Assembly: GCA_964633205.1 (NCBI GenBank)
Contig: CAZWFN010000136.1
Location: 1 to 16,866, forward strand
Reading direction: 5' to 3'
DNA: 16,866 bases
From: CAYVQE01 sp964633205
Lineage (GTDB): Bacteria; Myxococcota; B64-G9
Shown here: piece by piece, positions 1 through 7,721 of the stretch
Position numbering within the stretch: position 1 is the stretch's first letter
How the letters are laid out: each line of letters starts with the position of its first letter
The notes under the pieces: generated by a model
What the model saw: the letters and a program-made list of their open reading frames with translations, nothing else
What the model was told of the DNA's origin: nothing
Database searches by the model: none
Translations under genes and position numbers: made by a program

Positions 1-575
1 CGCCAAAGGCGAACGCCAGTCCACCGCCCTCATCCCCGTCGCCGAAGGCGGACGCCAGTCCGCCGAAGCCCCCGCCTTCGCCTCCAGCGAAGCCGGAGGC
101 GAAGGCGGGGGCGAAGGCGGAGGCGCAGGCGGGGGCGGAGGCGGGACGCGCCCTGCGCGCCGAGGCCCTGTTCGCCAAGGGCGCCCAGGCCATGCGCCAG
201 AAGGACTACGGCTACGCCAAGGCCATGCTCGAGCAAGCCGTGGCCCTGTGTCCCGACGAGGCCGAGTACCGCGCCGAGCTCGGCCTGGCCCTGTTCCGCT
301 CCAGCCCCGACGACACCGCCGTGGTGCGGCTGGCCCGCGACGAGCTCAACCAGGCCAGCACCCAGGGGCCCGACCTGGACAAGCCCCACCTCTACCTGGG
401 CCAGATCTACCGCAGCATGGGCCAGCCCCAGCTCAGCGTCCACGAGCTGGAGCAGGCGCTGGTATGCAACCCCCGCTGCACCGATGCCGCCCGCGAGCTG
501 CGCCTGCTGCGCCAGCGGCGTCAGCCCAAGAAGAAGGGCCTCGGCGGGCTGCTGGACAAGTGGAAACGCTCCTGA
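1..575 (+). CDS. TPR-repeat protein, C-terminal part (5' end outside window)
   Basis: The open frame (codons starting at base 3) runs in from the left edge without a stop, so the gene begins upstream; the Met at 192 is internal. About 190 residues are visible. The first ~55 form a low-complexity linker rich in Pro, Ala, Lys and Glu, with a duplicated unit PKANASPP/PKADASPP. The rest is helical with TPR-like pairs (for example KGAQAMRQKDYGYAKAMLEQA, then HLYLGQIYRSMGQPQLSVHELEQAL), ending in a basic tail PKKKGLGGLLDKWKRS. TPRs are protein-protein interaction scaffolds. In myxobacteria such a C-terminus often follows a J domain or a DUF4388-type N-terminus; that part is inference because it lies off the edge. 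An acyl-CoA dehydrogenase gene follows after 30 bp. Family assignment is fairly sure, the partner unknown. Confidence 0.75.
   Translation, partial: PKANASPPPSSPSPKADASPPKPPPSPPAKPEAKAGAKAEAQAGAEAGRALRAEALFAKGAQAMRQKDYGYAKAMLEQAVALCPDEAEYRAELGLALFRSSPDDTAVVRLARDELNQASTQGPDLDKPHLYLGQIYRSMGQPQLSVHELEQALVCNPRCTDAARELRLLRQRRQPKKKGLGGLLDKWKRS
68..112. repeat. 18-bp perfect inverted repeat inside a coding linker
   Basis: Bases 68-85 are the exact reverse complement of 95-112, separated by a 9-base loop (86-94). The arms encode parts of the Pro/Ala/Lys/Glu linker of the TPR protein. The surrounding 1-150 also carries a direct repeat of eight codons (3-26 and 42-65, PKANASPP and PKADASPP) and an alternating Ala-Lys/Glu/Gly run with the unit GGCGAAGGCGG. 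The hairpin may be a by-product of repeat expansion in the linker, or may affect the message. Confidence 0.85.
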
Positions 576-605
576 CGCGCCGGGCGGCGCGCCACCGGAG
601 GCCCC

Positions 606-1754
606 ATGGACAGCCGGACCGAGGAACAGACCATCGTCCGCGACACGGTGCGCCGCCTGGCCCGCGAGGTACTCGAGCCGCTGGCGACCGAACTGGATCG
701 CGAGGCCCGCTTTCCCGCTGAGGCGCGCCGGGTCTTTGCCGCCCACGGTCTGCTCAACCCGCTGTTGCCGGAGCGCTTCGGCGGCCCCGAGGTGGGCTTC
801 GCCACCACGGTGCTGTTGATCGAGGAGGTGGCGCGGGTCTGCGCCGCCAGCGCCCTGCTGATCATCGCCCAGTCCGACGGCATGCTGCCCATCCTGCACG
901 GCGGGGCAGAAGCGCTGCAGCAGCGTTACCTGAGCCGGCTGGGCGGTGATTCGGAGCAGCTGACCGCTCTGGCGGCCACCGAGCCCGGCGCCGGCTCCGA
1001 CCTGCTGGCGATGAAGACGCGGGCGGTGCGCGACGGCGACAGCTATGTGATCGACGGCCAAAAGTGCTTCATCACCAACGGCGCGGTGGCCGATTTCTTG
1101 GTGCTCTATGCCTATACCGATCCGGCCGCCGGGGCCCGCGGCATCAGCGCCTTCGTGGTCGAGCGCGACGCGCCCGGGCTGGACTGCGGCCGCAACGAGG
1201 ACAAGATGGGCATGCGCGGCTCGGTCAACTCCGAGCTGCTGTTCGACGGCCTGCGGCTGCCGGCCGAAAACCGCATCGGCCCCGAGGGCGCCGGCTTCGC
1301 CAACCTGATGCAGGTGCTATCGCAGAACCGCCTGTTCTGCGCCGCCCAGGCGGTGGGCATCGCCCAGGGGGCGCTGGATCACGCCATGGCCTTCGCCCGC
1401 GAGCGGGTGCAGTTCGGCCGGCCCATCGCCCAGTTGAGCCCCATCCAGTTCATGATCGCCGACATGGCCGCGGCCACCGAGTCGGCCCGGCTGCTGACCC
1501 GGCAGGCGGCGGTCGAGTTCGACCGCGGCGAGCACAAGGCCGCCGCGCTGCACGGCGGCATGGCCAAGGTGCTGGCCTCGGACACCGCCATGCGGGTGAC
1601 CACCGACGCGGTGCAGGTGATGGGCGGCTACGGCTACATGCGCGACCATCCGGTCGAGCGCATGATGCGCGACGCCAAGCTGACCCAGATCTACACCGGC
1701 ACCAACCAGATCACGCGCATGGTGATCGGCCGCTCGCTGCTGCTCGACAGCTGA
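606..1754 (+). CDS. Acyl-CoA dehydrogenase family protein with unusual active site
   Basis: FAD-dependent acyl-CoA dehydrogenase, 382 residues, the usual length. The substrate-side signature TEPGAGSD (125-132), the FAD-loop segment around YVIDGQKCFITNG (147-159), the VQFGRPI segment (268-274) and the C-terminal GGYGYMRDHPVERMMRDAK (340-358) are intact. The Met at 606 has CGGAGG about five bases upstream. The active site is odd: the position of the catalytic Glu of short/medium-chain enzymes (YEGT) is Thr364 (YTGT), and the alternative Glu position of isovaleryl-CoA dehydrogenase (helix G, before ArgLeu) is Asn241. Asp91 lies in the substrate-pocket segment AQSDGMLPIL. Asp91 as base with loss of the Glu is what I recall for cyclohex-1-ene-1-carboxyl-CoA dehydrogenase. 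Family certain; substrate inferred. No benzoyl-CoA pathway genes lie alongside. Confidence 0.95.
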   Translation: MDSRTEEQTIVRDTVRRLAREVLEPLATELDREARFPAEARRVFAAHGLLNPLLPERFGGPEVGFATTVLLIEEVARVCAASALLIIAQSDGMLPILHGGAEALQQRYLSRLGGDSEQLTALAATEPGAGSDLLAMKTRAVRDGDSYVIDGQKCFITNGAVADFLVLYAYTDPAAGARGISAFVVERDAPGLDCGRNEDKMGMRGSVNSELLFDGLRLPAENRIGPEGAGFANLMQVLSQNRLFCAAQAVGIAQGALDHAMAFARERVQFGRPIAQLSPIQFMIADMAAATESARLLTRQAAVEFDRGEHKAAALHGGMAKVLASDTAMRVTTDAVQVMGGYGYMRDHPVERMMRDAKLTQIYTGTNQITRMVIGRSLLLDS

Positions 1755-1792
1755 AGGAGAGCCGGAAGTCCCCATTGAGCAGGAGGTGCGAG

Positions 1793-2974
1793 ATGCCGCA
1801 GATCGTCAGTCATGAGGGGCAGCGAATCGTCATCCGGCCGCGGGCCGACTACAACACGGCGGGCCGCTGGATCGCCGGCATCGGCCTGCTGCTGGCCGTG
1901 CTGCTGGCTCCGCTGCCCGGGCTGACCGGCGAGGAGGAACTATGGGTCATGCAGGCGCTGCCCGGCATCCTGATCGTGCTGGGCCTGATCTTCGCCGCGG
2001 TGGGACGCAAGTGGGTGCTGGACCCCGGCGCGCGCACGCTCCGCCACGGCGCGCATCGCTGGTCCTACGATGACTTCGGGGCGGTCATGGCCACCACCTA
2101 CATCAAGCGGGTGCACACCCAGCACGGCACCCAGCAGCACCAGGAGTTCGCGGTGCTGCTGGTGGTGCGCGAGCAGGCCCAGGAGGTCATGGCCACCATC
2201 GACCAGCTGGAGGCCCGCTTGCAGGAGCTGATCGACAGGCCCGAGGCCGAGCCGGACGAAGCGCTGCAGCAAGAGGTGCTCGAGAGCCTGGGCCGCATGC
2301 AAGAAGCCCTGGCCGGCGGCACCATGCCGGTGTTTCGACACGGCAGCGAGCTGGCCGTGTGGCAGGCGACCGAGGCGCTGGCGAAACAGCTGCAGGTGCC
2401 GGTGCTCGACTTCTGCGGCGACGCCATGGCGCTGCGGCCGCCGGCCGAGCTCGACCTCAGCCTGTGCGAACGGCTGCGCCGCGGGCTGGAGCGAGTCGGC
2501 GCCGAGCCCGAGACCCCCGAAGACACCGAGCGCCGGGCCGAGCGCGACCGGCTGGTGCTCGAGTTCGACCAACCCAAGATGCTGCCCTGGTGGGTGATCG
2601 TCGGCCTGCCGCTGCTGCTGCTGGGCCTGGGCATCTGGGCCATGGCCGAGGACAGCCCGGTGCTGGGGGTGCTGGGCATCCTGGGCTCGGTCGCCGCGCT
2701 GGTGGGCACCCTGGTCGTCAAGAACGGCTTTCGCCGCTGCCGGCTGGAGGTCGACGGTGAAGCGCTGCGCTACAGCGAGGAGGGCAAGCGCAAGCAACGC
2801 CGCATGCCGCTCGACGCGCTGGAGATGCTGCGGGTCAACACCACCCTGCACACCTCGCTGAACTGGATGAGCGACGAGCAGCTGGTCAAGCTCCCCATGG
2901 ACGCCCAGACCGCCTGCTGGCTGAAGCACGGCGTGACCGCCTGGCTGGCCGAGCGCTCCCTGCGGCTGCTGTAG
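1793..2974 (+). CDS. Four-helix membrane protein with two PH-like halves, function unknown
   Basis: 393 residues; start chosen at 1793 because AGGAGGT (1781-1787) sits just upstream, although the frame is open far into the preceding gene. Two hydrophobic hairpins are visible: residues ~24-43 and 51-71, then ~265-284 and 288-309. Each is followed by a short beta-rich stretch (WVLDPGARTLRHGAHRWSYDDF and RLEVDGEALRYSEEGKRKQRRMPL) resembling the bacterial PH-domain proteins found after paired membrane helices. A long charged helical region (~125-250) lies between. The two halves look like an ancient internal duplication. It begins 38 bp after the acyl-CoA dehydrogenase and probably shares its transcript. 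I do not recognise a specific family, and no catalytic motif is visible. Confidence 0.85.
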   Translation: MPQIVSHEGQRIVIRPRADYNTAGRWIAGIGLLLAVLLAPLPGLTGEEELWVMQALPGILIVLGLIFAAVGRKWVLDPGARTLRHGAHRWSYDDFGAVMATTYIKRVHTQHGTQQHQEFAVLLVVREQAQEVMATIDQLEARLQELIDRPEAEPDEALQQEVLESLGRMQEALAGGTMPVFRHGSELAVWQATEALAKQLQVPVLDFCGDAMALRPPAELDLSLCERLRRGLERVGAEPETPEDTERRAERDRLVLEFDQPKMLPWWVIVGLPLLLLGLGIWAMAEDSPVLGVLGILGSVAALVGTLVVKNGFRRCRLEVDGEALRYSEEGKRKQRRMPLDALEMLRVNTTLHTSLNWMSDEQLVKLPMDAQTACWLKHGVTAWLAERSLRLL

Positions 2975-2978
2975 TCAA

Positions 2979-2990
2979 CGGACGCGTCCG
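2979..2990. repeat. 12-bp perfect palindrome between convergent genes
   Basis: CGGACGCGTCCG lies in the 21-bp gap between the stop codons of the membrane protein (+) and the histidine phosphatase (-). It could form a small cruciform or a weak bidirectional transcript end, but there is no T-run on either side, so terminator function is uncertain. Confidence 0.5.
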
Positions 2991-2995
2991 AACGC

Positions 2996-3583
2996 TCAGT
3001 CGTTTCCCCGCTGCGACTGGCGCACCACCGCGCTGGCGGTGGCGTGGGCGTTTTCGATCACCCGCAGCAGCTCGCGCTGGCTCCAGTCGACCACCAGCAG
3101 CGAGCCGTTGGCCAAGAAGCGATCCGGGCCGACCTGGCGCATCACCGCCCGCAGCACGCCGCCGTGGGCGAAGACCAGGTGACGGCCGGGCGGCAGCGCG
3201 TCGAGGAAGTCATTGACCCGCTCGGTCAGGCTGACCAGGCTCTCGCCGCCCGGGGCGGCGAAGTCGGCGAAATCGCGCAAGCCGGCGCGCTGGGCTTCGT
3301 CCAGGGTGGTGTAGTCGCGGCCCTCGAGCTCGCCGAAGTGGATCTCGCGCAGCCGGGCGTCGGGCCGGGCCGCGCCCCAGGCCAGCCGGGCGGTCTCCAG
3401 CGCCCGGCCCAGATCCGACGACCAGACGCCGTCGAAGCGCTCTTCGGCCAGGGCCCCGCGCAGCCACCCGGCCTGCAGCCGGCCGTTGTCGGTCAGGGCC
3501 ACGTCCGACCAGCCGCACAACCGCCCCTGGGCGTTGAGCTCGGTCTCGCCGTGGCGCACCAGCCAGACCTGCACGCCGGTCAT
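2996..3583 (-). CDS. Histidine phosphatase family protein (phosphoglycerate mutase-like)
   Basis: 195 residues from the ATG at 3583; the frame stays open upstream to 3709, but that part overlaps the end of the neighbouring gene and is not family-like. The N-terminus carries the RHGE motif with the phospho-accepting His11 (LVRHGETELNAQG), followed by Arg60 (SSDLGRALETA), the acid residue in FGELEG (Glu85) and the second active-site His140 (FAHGG). This layout is that of two-histidine phosphatases of the CobC/GpmB kind, which act on small phosphate esters such as alpha-ribazole phosphate or phosphosugars. No cobalamin genes are near, so the substrate cannot be named. It is the last gene of a minus-strand run, 64 bp after the IgGFc-type lipoprotein, and converges on the membrane protein gene. 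Confidence 0.93.
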   Translation of the reverse strand: MTGVQVWLVRHGETELNAQGRLCGWSDVALTDNGRLQAGWLRGALAEERFDGVWSSDLGRALETARLAWGAARPDARLREIHFGELEGRDYTTLDEAQRAGLRDFADFAAPGGESLVSLTERVNDFLDALPPGRHLVFAHGGVLRAVMRQVGPDRFLANGSLLVVDWSQRELLRVIENAHATASAVVRQSQRGND

Positions 3584-3647
3584 GGTGCCGCTCCGAACGC
3601 CGGCGCACCGGGCCGGTGCCGGGACTGCGGCGGGATCGAACGCACGC

Positions 3648-6032
3648 TCAGTCCCCCGGCATGTAGCCGGAGTTGGTGTCCTCCAGCGACAGCCCGCCCG
3701 GGTAGCCATAGGAGACGTAGTGGTCGAAGCCGTAGACCTCCACGCCGAAGACGGCCCCGTCGAGGCCGGTCAGGGTATGCACCCCGCCGCCTTCGAGCAC
3801 GTCGGCCGGACCGGCGCCGGGCAGCTCGCGCGGCCGATCGCGGCTGGACCGGTTGTGGATCTCGTAGCGCCGGCTGACGAAGCCGCTGCCCAGCGGCTCC
3901 CAGCTGCCGTCGGCGGTGTCGAGCAGCACCTCGTCGGCGGTGCCGGCGTCGATGGCGATGCGGTCGCCCTGGCGCGCCACCAGGCTCAGGTAGCCGTAGC
4001 GCAGCTCGCCCACGACGTAGACGGCGTAGTCGGAGCGGAACTGGTCGGAGGGCACCTGGGTGCTCATGGCCGGGTCGCCGCCCTTGAACCACAGCAGCTC
4101 GATGTAGGCGTCCGGGCTGACCAGCCCGGGCACGCCCACGTACTCCTCGGAGGGGATCAGCCGCTGGACCATGACCGCCTTGTCGGCCAACAGGGCGTGG
4201 TTGAACACGTCGCCGAACTCGAGCACCTGGCCGGCGTCCAGGGTGTGCTGGGCGCGGCAGAAGCCGTCGCCGGCGTCGCTGCAAGGCTGGCCGGCGATGG
4301 CCGGCCAGTCGCCGGGGGCCGTGGTCCAGTCGACCTGGTTGTGGTAGTTGTAGTCGCGCGGTGCCTCCGCGATGGTGATCGCATCGACCGGGGTCAGCAC
4401 CTCGAGGCGGGTGTCGTCCTCGGCGGCCACCACCCGCCACAAGGACTCGCCCGAGCCGAAGGGGCAGGTCGAGTCGTGGCTGCCCAGCCCGTTGCCGCGC
4501 GAGCAGGTGTAGTAGCGGTAGCGCGGCTCCAGCCGGCTCAGCAGAAAGGTCCGGCCCCAGGTCTCGATCGGCGGCAGCTGCTCTTCCAGGTGCTCGGTGC
4601 CGAACATGTAGTAGGGCACCATGGCGTTTTTGGCCTGGGCGAACACGGCCACCGGCTCGTCGGCCACCACCCGGCTGCCGCTCAGGTCGGCGCCCGGCTG
4701 GCAGAACAGCCGGCCGTAGACGTTGCACAGCAGGCCGCTTACGAAGTTGTCGGCCCGGATGCAGATGGTGCCGTGGGGCTCGACCGGCTCCTTGACCTCG
4801 GTGCAGGCCGGCGGCGGGGCCGTCTCGAACACCAGCACCTCGTAGGCGTTCAGCGTGTACTGCCGCTGCTCGCCGGCGGCCAGCGGCTCCAGCGCATGGC
4901 CCTCGGCGGCGGCCGCCTCGTCGTGGGCGGCCACCTGCATCGGCGCGGTGGCCGCGGTCACCCGCACCTCGACCCGGGTCTGATCGCGGGTGGCCACCAC
5001 GGCGAAGCCGGCCGGGTGGTGGAAGGTCTGCTCGCCGACCGTCTTGGTCGAGTGCGGCACCGTCAGCACCTGGTAGTACTTGCCCAGGGTGCGTTGCGGC
5101 AGCAGCAGCGAGGCGTCCGAGGAGGCGATGGCCAGCTGCACCGGGTTGAACTGGTAGGCGAACACGGGCTGGCTGGAACGCAGCCGGTAGGCGGCGTAGC
5201 CGATGCGGCCGCCGTCGACCACGTGGATGTCATCGACCCCGTCGGCGGCCACCTCCGGCAGCCTGATCACGGTCGAGTCCCCCGGCGCCAGCTCGGCGTC
5301 CGCCCCCAGGTCGAACTGCTGCTGGCTGTCGCTCAGGCTCAGCGCGGCCGGCTGCTCAGAGGGGTTGGCCACGAAGAGGCGCACCCCGGCGCCCCAGCGG
5401 TGATCGTGCGAGCCGGCGTCCCAACCCTCGTTGCCGTAGTTGGCCAGCTTCAGCGGCCAGAATACGCAGCCCAGGTTGGACGGCGCCGGCAGGCTGGCCT
5501 GGCAGGCGTTCATGCAGTGCACCCCGGGCCACTCGCAATGCTGGTCCAGCTCGGTATCGCAGCGTTCCGCCAGCTCCCAGCGCTGGCCGTCGACGCAGAC
5601 CTCGATGGAGGTCTGCTCCACGCAGCGGCGCACCCCCGGGGTGCACAGCCGCTCGCCGCCGGCATCGCCGCCGTCCGTCCCGGCATCGGCCCCGTCGCCG
5701 GCATCCATCCCATCGCCGGCGTCCGCGGCACCGTCGTCCGCGGCCCCGTCTGCTCCGTCTGCTCCGTCGGCCCCGTCCGGGCCGCCGTCGTCATCCGGCA
5801 CGCAGTCGCCGGTCACCCGGTTGCAGCGCTGGCCGGCCGGGCAGTCGGCGTCGCGCTGGCAGCCGTTGTCGGGCGTGCACAGCCCATCGGCGCAGTGCTG
5901 GCCGGCCGGGCAATCGGCATCGCCGGCACAGGTCAGCGCGCCGCCGTCGCCGCCACCACCGCCGTCCGCGCAGCCGAACCACAGCAACGCGGCCGCGCCC
6001 AGCGCGAACATGGAGCCGCAGCGCACCGGCAT
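3648..6032 (-). CDS. IgGFc-binding-domain lipoprotein
   Basis: 794 residues. A short hydrophobic signal ends in Cys21 (ALLWFGC), a lipobox-like site, so the protein is probably anchored in the envelope or exposed outside. Two DADCPAGQxC cysteine units (~39-52 and 61-77) and a long Asp/Gly/Ala linker (~79-127) follow, then a Cys-rich part with the hallmark SNLGCVFWPLKLAN (185-198). The rest, with segments such as LLPQRTLGKYYQVLTVPH, PVAVFAQAKNAMVPYY and a C-terminal YVSYGYPGG, matches the IgGFc-binding N-terminal domain family that is abundant in myxobacteria. The name comes from an animal mucin-like protein; IgG binding here is not implied, and adhesion or surface-matrix roles are guesses. 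It starts 10 bp after the upstream lipoprotein stop, with GAGG about nine bases before the ATG; Met8 (at 6011) is an alternative start. Confidence 0.88.
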   Translation of the reverse strand: MPVRCGSMFALGAAALLWFGCADGGGGGDGGALTCAGDADCPAGQHCADGLCTPDNGCQRDADCPAGQRCNRVTGDCVPDDDGGPDGADGADGADGAADDGAADAGDGMDAGDGADAGTDGGDAGGERLCTPGVRRCVEQTSIEVCVDGQRWELAERCDTELDQHCEWPGVHCMNACQASLPAPSNLGCVFWPLKLANYGNEGWDAGSHDHRWGAGVRLFVANPSEQPAALSLSDSQQQFDLGADAELAPGDSTVIRLPEVAADGVDDIHVVDGGRIGYAAYRLRSSQPVFAYQFNPVQLAIASSDASLLLPQRTLGKYYQVLTVPHSTKTVGEQTFHHPAGFAVVATRDQTRVEVRVTAATAPMQVAAHDEAAAAEGHALEPLAAGEQRQYTLNAYEVLVFETAPPPACTEVKEPVEPHGTICIRADNFVSGLLCNVYGRLFCQPGADLSGSRVVADEPVAVFAQAKNAMVPYYMFGTEHLEEQLPPIETWGRTFLLSRLEPRYRYYTCSRGNGLGSHDSTCPFGSGESLWRVVAAEDDTRLEVLTPVDAITIAEAPRDYNYHNQVDWTTAPGDWPAIAGQPCSDAGDGFCRAQHTLDAGQVLEFGDVFNHALLADKAVMVQRLIPSEEYVGVPGLVSPDAYIELLWFKGGDPAMSTQVPSDQFRSDYAVYVVGELRYGYLSLVARQGDRIAIDAGTADEVLLDTADGSWEPLGSGFVSRRYEIHNRSSRDRPRELPGAGPADVLEGGGVHTLTGLDGAVFGVEVYGFDHYVSYGYPGGLSLEDTNSGYMPGD
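5743..5778. repeat. 9-bp tandem repeat in the Asp-Gly-Ala linker
   Basis: Four 9-bp units of the form GCYCCGTCN (plus-strand reading) lie end to end. In the minus-strand gene they encode the Asp-Gly-Ala repeats of the linker between the Cys-rich units and the main domain. Such in-frame repeats can change linker length by slippage without breaking the frame. Confidence 0.75.
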
Positions 6033-6042
6033 GGCGCCCGCC

Positions 6043-7614
6043 TCACTCGCCCCAGCGCGCCGGGTCGAGCACCACCTCGCAGTCGACCAGCTCGACGCCG
6101 GTCGGGTTGCGCCAGGGCGACCAGCAGTACTGGAACAGATAGGTCATCTCGGGCAGGCGCACGTGCTTGGTCTCGGCGCCGTCGCGCGAAGGGATGTAGC
6201 GGTACTCGCCGTCCGCTACGGCCGCATGCCACAGGTCCCAGTGCTCGTACTGCAGGTAGTGGTCGGCCGCGGCGGCATAGCGCTGCTGGATCAGCCGCGC
6301 CTCGGCGCCGGTCAGCGGCAGGCCGCAGGCGGCGGCGGCCAGCAGAAAGCCGGCCGCGTCCGAGTCCCACTCGCGGTGCTCGGCGCGTTCCTCCTCGTCG
6401 GCCAACATGACGTCGACCCGCTCGACCAGGCCGGCCAGCAGCTGCTCGGCCAGCCGGAGCTCGCCGCGGATCAGCGCCGCCTCGATGGCGGTCAGGTGGA
6501 AGTAGCGCACGATGGCGTAGTTGAAGTAGTGGGTGGTGGTGGCCGCCGCCTCGTAGCTCGGGCTGATGCCGTTGCCGCAGTCGTTGCCCAGCGGCTCGCC
6601 CGCGGACAGCAGGGCCGCGGTCAGCTTGGGGTTGCACTCGGCGTTGGGGATGAAATCCTCGAAGGCCACGAAGGAGGCCAGGTCCTTGACCGCGTCCGGG
6701 TTGTCCTCCTCGTGGGGCACGTAGGTCTCGCCGGCCTCCTTGGTGCGGATCAGGTAGCCCTGGGCCACGATGTCGCCGGCGAAGCCGATCAGGTACTCGA
6801 TCGCCCGCTCGGCCGCGGTGCGCACCTCGGCGTCGTCGGTCTGTTCGACCACCCGCAGCAGCACGTGCACCGTGCGCCACATGTGGGGCACGTCGTCCTT
6901 GGAGCGCATGTTGCGCACCCAGATCGAGCCGTAGCTGGGGTTGTCGGGGTTGGGCACGGTGTGGGCGTTCCAGTCGTACTTCTCCTGCTTGACCGGATCG
7001 TAATCGACCGCCACCGCGCGGCCGTCGGCGGTGGTGTAGCTGTGGTTGTGGGTGAAGATGGCCCGGGCGGTGACGTAGGGCGCCGGCGGCTCCTCGCCCT
7101 CGTAGGCCAGGCCCTCGAACAGGGCCACCGTGCCGCGGCAGTAGTCGATCAGCAGCCGGCGCATGGCCTCGTCGCCCGAGGCCAGGTAGCCGGCGGCGGC
7201 GTTGGCCAGCACCTTGGAGGTGCGGATCATCAGGTTGTCGGCCCCGCCGTAGTGCTGGAAGGTGACCGTGTCGCCCTGCTTGACCGCCCGGGTGTCCTGC
7301 CACCACAGCCCGTAAGGCGGCATGTCCGCATCGTAGCTTTCGTGCAGGCCGTGGGCGTGCCAGGTGCACCAGCGGAAGAAGTCCACCTCGGCGTAGAAGC
7401 CGGTGATGGTGCGGGTGAAGGCCTCGATCTCGGCCGGGCTGGGCGCCTCGCCGGCCGCCGGCCGGGTCAGCGCGAAGGGCAGCTCGTCCGGCAGGCCCCC
7501 GTCCACCCCGGCGTCGCTGCCGCCGTCGCTGCCGCCCGACGAGCCCGAGCATCCGGCCAGCACCAGTAACCCGGCTGCGATGCAGCCGGCCGCCATACCG
7601 ATCCTCTTGCGCAT
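6043..7614 (-). CDS. Predicted lipoprotein, all-helical, function unknown
   Basis: 523 residues from the ATG at 7614, preferred over the codon eight residues upstream because GGAGGGA lies six bases before it. The N-terminus MRKRIGMAAG leads into a hydrophobic stretch and an LAGC lipobox with Cys22, then a Ser/Gly/Asp linker. The mature part is mostly helical and rich in Trp, Tyr and His (for example FFRWCTWHAHGLHE, PHMWRTVHVLLRVVEQ, THYFNYAIVRYFHLTAIEAAL, YLQYEHWDLWHAAV), compatible with an alpha/alpha-barrel-like fold as in some glycan-active enzymes. I do not recognise the family and see no certain catalytic motif. It is first in a minus-strand unit with the IgGFc-type lipoprotein (10 bp away) and the phosphatase, and has a promoter-like sequence upstream. 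Confidence 0.88.
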   Translation of the reverse strand: MRKRIGMAAGCIAAGLLVLAGCSGSSGGSDGGSDAGVDGGLPDELPFALTRPAAGEAPSPAEIEAFTRTITGFYAEVDFFRWCTWHAHGLHESYDADMPPYGLWWQDTRAVKQGDTVTFQHYGGADNLMIRTSKVLANAAAGYLASGDEAMRRLLIDYCRGTVALFEGLAYEGEEPPAPYVTARAIFTHNHSYTTADGRAVAVDYDPVKQEKYDWNAHTVPNPDNPSYGSIWVRNMRSKDDVPHMWRTVHVLLRVVEQTDDAEVRTAAERAIEYLIGFAGDIVAQGYLIRTKEAGETYVPHEEDNPDAVKDLASFVAFEDFIPNAECNPKLTAALLSAGEPLGNDCGNGISPSYEAAATTTHYFNYAIVRYFHLTAIEAALIRGELRLAEQLLAGLVERVDVMLADEEERAEHREWDSDAAGFLLAAAACGLPLTGAEARLIQQRYAAAADHYLQYEHWDLWHAAVADGEYRYIPSRDGAETKHVRLPEMTYLFQYCWSPWRNPTGVELVDCEVVLDPARWGE

Positions 7615-7647
7615 GGGTCTCCCTCCACGGAATCGCATCCACCGTAG

Positions 7648-7676
7648 AGGCTACCCGGCATCCCGGCGCAGCACAA
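7648..7676 (-). promoter_or_regulatory. Sigma70-type promoter for the lipoprotein operon
   Basis: On the minus strand TTGTGC (7676-7671) and TAGCCT (7653-7648) are separated by exactly 17 bases. The expected start near 7641 leaves a leader of about 27 bases before the ATG at 7614. The same -35 form recurs before other genes of this window. Confidence 0.55.
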
Positions 7677-7721
7677 GACAAGCGGCCGCCGGCTCTGGCT
7701 GTTAGACCGGGGGAGCTCCGG

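Noticed and set aside
30..1061. Long minus-strand open frame opposite the TPR and acyl-CoA dehydrogenase genes
   Set aside because: Low-complexity Gly/Ala/Leu/Arg product with no motif; it is the antisense shadow of recognised genes in GC-rich DNA.
3486..6410. 974-codon plus-strand frame
   Set aside because: It lies opposite the IgGFc-type lipoprotein and phosphatase, whose motifs are clear; the product is Val/Gly/Ala/His-rich without any family feature.
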